Below are positions 6,713 through 7,552 of a DNA stretch of 7,552 nucleotides, piece after piece (position 1 is the first letter of the stretch; every line of letters begins with the position of its first letter). The stretch is from JBDNIO01 sp041688215 (GTDB lineage: Bacteria > Pseudomonadota > Gammaproteobacteria > Nevskiales > Salinisphaeraceae). Both the position numbers and the translations under genes were made by a program. The DNA lies in contig JBDNIO010000270.1 of assembly GCA_041688215.1 (NCBI GenBank), forward strand, positions 1 through 7,552. Reading direction: 5' to 3'. Below the pieces are notes generated by a model that ran no database searches, was not told the DNA's origin, and worked only from the letters and a program-made list of their open reading frames with translations.

Positions 6713-6808
6713 TTGATTGTCTCTGAGCGGCCTTCCAGATACTGAGACTGCATCAGCGCATTCTTAAAAAAATCATGCAAAAACAAAGTGCTGTCGGATT
6801 CAAACACG

Positions 6809-6831
6809 AGTTGGCTTGCTTCTTGCCAACT
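6809..6831. promoter_or_regulatory. Inverted repeat upstream of the racemase-like gene
   Basis: AGTTGGC (6809-6815) and GCCAACT (6825-6831) are perfect 7-bp arms around a 9-nt spacer, ending 28 nt before the start codon. The position suits an operator over the promoter or leader of the racemase-like gene. A hairpin in the transcript is also possible. No T-run follows, so it is not an intrinsic terminator. Confidence 0.45.
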
Positions 6832-6859
6832 TGGTTGTCAGTTTTCCGCGAGGTGAGTC

Positions 6860-7413
6860 ATGGCTAAACGCATTAAAATCATTGTGCCCATCCCTATGGA
6901 CGAGGCGAGTGTGGCTAATCGCGCCAAACAATTGCCTAAAGAGATAATCGCCGACGGTTTCGAGGTAGACTTCGTAGCGGTTAAAACCGGCGCTGCGCTA
7001 GGCGATAGTTACTACGATGGATTGTTGATGGACATGACGGTCGTCGAAGCGGGGTTGCAGGCCCAGGCGCAAGGCTACGATGCCGTTGGCATAGACACTA
7101 TTAGCGATTCCGGCCTATATGCATTGCGCTCACGGCTAACTATTCCCGTGGTGGGGCCGGGTATCGTGTCGCTGCACATAGCCTGCATGTTGGGGCAGAA
7201 GTTTTCCATTGTTTCCATGTGGGACGAATGGTTCCACTTTTACAAAAAGTTACTCAACGAATATGCGCTGTGGCCGCGTTTGGCCTTAATGCGTTCGATT
7301 CGAACTCGCCCGCCCGGACCTGAAAGAGTTGCTTGAAGGCAAGGAAAAGGTCATTTTCGCCAAACTGGAACAGGAGGCCACGCGGGCAATTGAGGACGAC
7401 GGAGCGGATGTCA
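6860..7413 (+). pseudogene. Asp/Glu/hydantoin racemase-family gene, frameshifted and interrupted by an IS
   Basis: The product starts MAKRIKIIVPIPMDE and carries YDAVGIDTISDSGLYALRSR (73-92), IPVVGPG (95-101) and MWDEWFHFYKKLLNEY (120-135), the layout of the Asp/Glu/hydantoin racemase superfamily, which also includes maleate cis-trans isomerases. The ribosome binding site is GAGGTGA (6850-6856). After RSIRTRP (145-151) the frame goes wrong and stops at 7334-7336. The expected continuation DLKELLEGKEKVIFAKLEQE, then ATRAIEDDGADV, is intact in another frame (7317-7413). A CGCC tandem duplication at 7307-7314 accounts for the shift: removing one copy restores a continuous family-like reading. 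Right after DDGADV, where relatives continue into a LG(C/S)T catalytic motif, an IS256-type end begins. The N-terminal catalytic-Cys position seems to hold Thr80. The original role was probably isomerisation or racemisation of a pathway acid; the gene is now almost certainly inactive. Confidence 0.8.
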
Positions 7414-7552
7414 GGGACTGTCTCAAAAACTGTGTAACTGCTCCACACAGGGTAATGTACCCGCAAAGGAGCAGAGCAGATGGAACAGGACAAAATGAAG
7501 GCTTTGGCAGGCGAGCTTGCCAAGGGCATAAAGACCGAGAAAGACTTAGGCG
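7414..7552 (+). mobile_element. Left end of an IS256-family insertion sequence (partial)
   Basis: The racemase-like reading breaks off at about 7413. GGGACTGTCTCAAAAACTG (7414-7432) then begins, resembling IS256-family terminal repeats in its ACTGTCT...TGTGTAA pattern, and a transposase start follows 66 nt later. Two small dyads lie in the leader: CTGTGT (7430-7435) with ACACAG (7445-7450), and GGGTA (7450-7454) with TACCC (7458-7462). The other end and any target duplication are outside the window, so the boundary is accurate only to a few bases. Confidence 0.65.
7480..7552 (+). CDS. IS256-family (mutator-type) transposase, N-terminal fragment
   Basis: The ATG at 7480 follows AAAGGAG (7465-7471) at good spacing and opens 24 codons to the window edge, reading MEQDKMKALAGELAKGIKTE then KDLG. 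This matches the start of IS256-family transposases, which begin with a short helix of the type KALAxELAKGIKTxEDL before the DDE domain. The catalytic residues lie beyond the window, so activity cannot be judged. Confidence 0.7.
   Translation, partial: MEQDKMKALAGELAKGIKTEKDLG

Larger units (their letters stand above)
6529..6859. promoter_or_regulatory. Divergent intergenic control region
   Basis: These 331 bases lie between the divergent flavoenzyme and racemase-like genes and should hold both promoters. I could not find a convincing -35/-10 pair on either strand. The region is rich in symmetry: an imperfect hairpin with arms AATCCC (6606-6611) and GGGATT (6632-6637) in the flavoenzyme leader, three alternating GTTGC/GCAAC half-sites at 6686-6712, and a long dyad at 6809-6831. 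That pattern fits one regulator controlling both directions. No regulator gene is in the window. A minus-strand frame is open across most of it, but the product is unfamiliar and I treat it as non-coding. Confidence 0.5.

Noticed and set aside
6529..6807. In-frame 93-codon N-terminal extension of the flavoenzyme
   Set aside because: The frame is open but the residues do not resemble the family, the stretch crosses two palindromes between divergent genes, and a strong GGGAGG site precedes the internal ATG at 6528.
1..7552. CRISPR array, toxin-antitoxin or defence system
   Set aside because: No regularly spaced repeats and no nuclease, methylase or small paired genes were seen on either strand.

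Overview
The window looks like an accessory catabolic island in a proteobacterial chromosome, probably gammaproteobacterial. The grounds are the close match of the LeuC/LeuD proteins to enterobacterial and pseudomonad enzymes, the tRNA-Val(CAC) sequence, Shine-Dalgarno use and the IS families present. This placement is inferred from reading, not from a search.

Layout. Positions 1-60 are the last 19 codons of an unrecognised gene, followed by a weak terminator. At 97-146 (minus strand) lies only the 3' part of a tRNA-Val(CAC) gene, the kind of remnant left where an element has integrated into a tRNA. A GC-rich terminator hairpin (238-266) and a decayed IS3-family end with a broken orfA (about 438-651, minus) follow, then unassigned DNA with a possible promoter. 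From 937 to 4413 runs a tight four-gene plus-strand operon: an EamA-family permease, an isopropylmalate-isomerase-type large subunit (leuC-like), its small subunit (leuD-like) and a VOC-fold protein resembling methylmalonyl-CoA epimerase. Convergent to it is a 693-residue Old Yellow Enzyme/2,4-dienoyl-CoA-reductase-type flavoenzyme (4447-6528, minus). A divergent control region with strong inverted repeats (6529-6859) separates it from a plus-strand Asp/Glu/hydantoin-racemase-family gene. That gene carries a frameshift and is then cut by an IS256-family element, whose transposase start runs off the right edge.

How the genes may work together. The LeuCD pair has every catalytic residue expected for hydration/dehydration of a substituted malate, but no leuA or leuB is next to it. 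The neighbours are an exporter/importer, an epimerase/lyase-fold enzyme, an ene-reductase-type flavoprotein and a racemase/cis-trans-isomerase-type protein. That mix suggests breakdown of an unsaturated or branched dicarboxylate (for example of the methylmalate, citraconate or dimethylmaleate type) rather than ordinary leucine synthesis. The substrate is inference. The frameshift and IS insertion in the racemase-like gene suggest the pathway is decaying in this strain, or that this step is dispensable.
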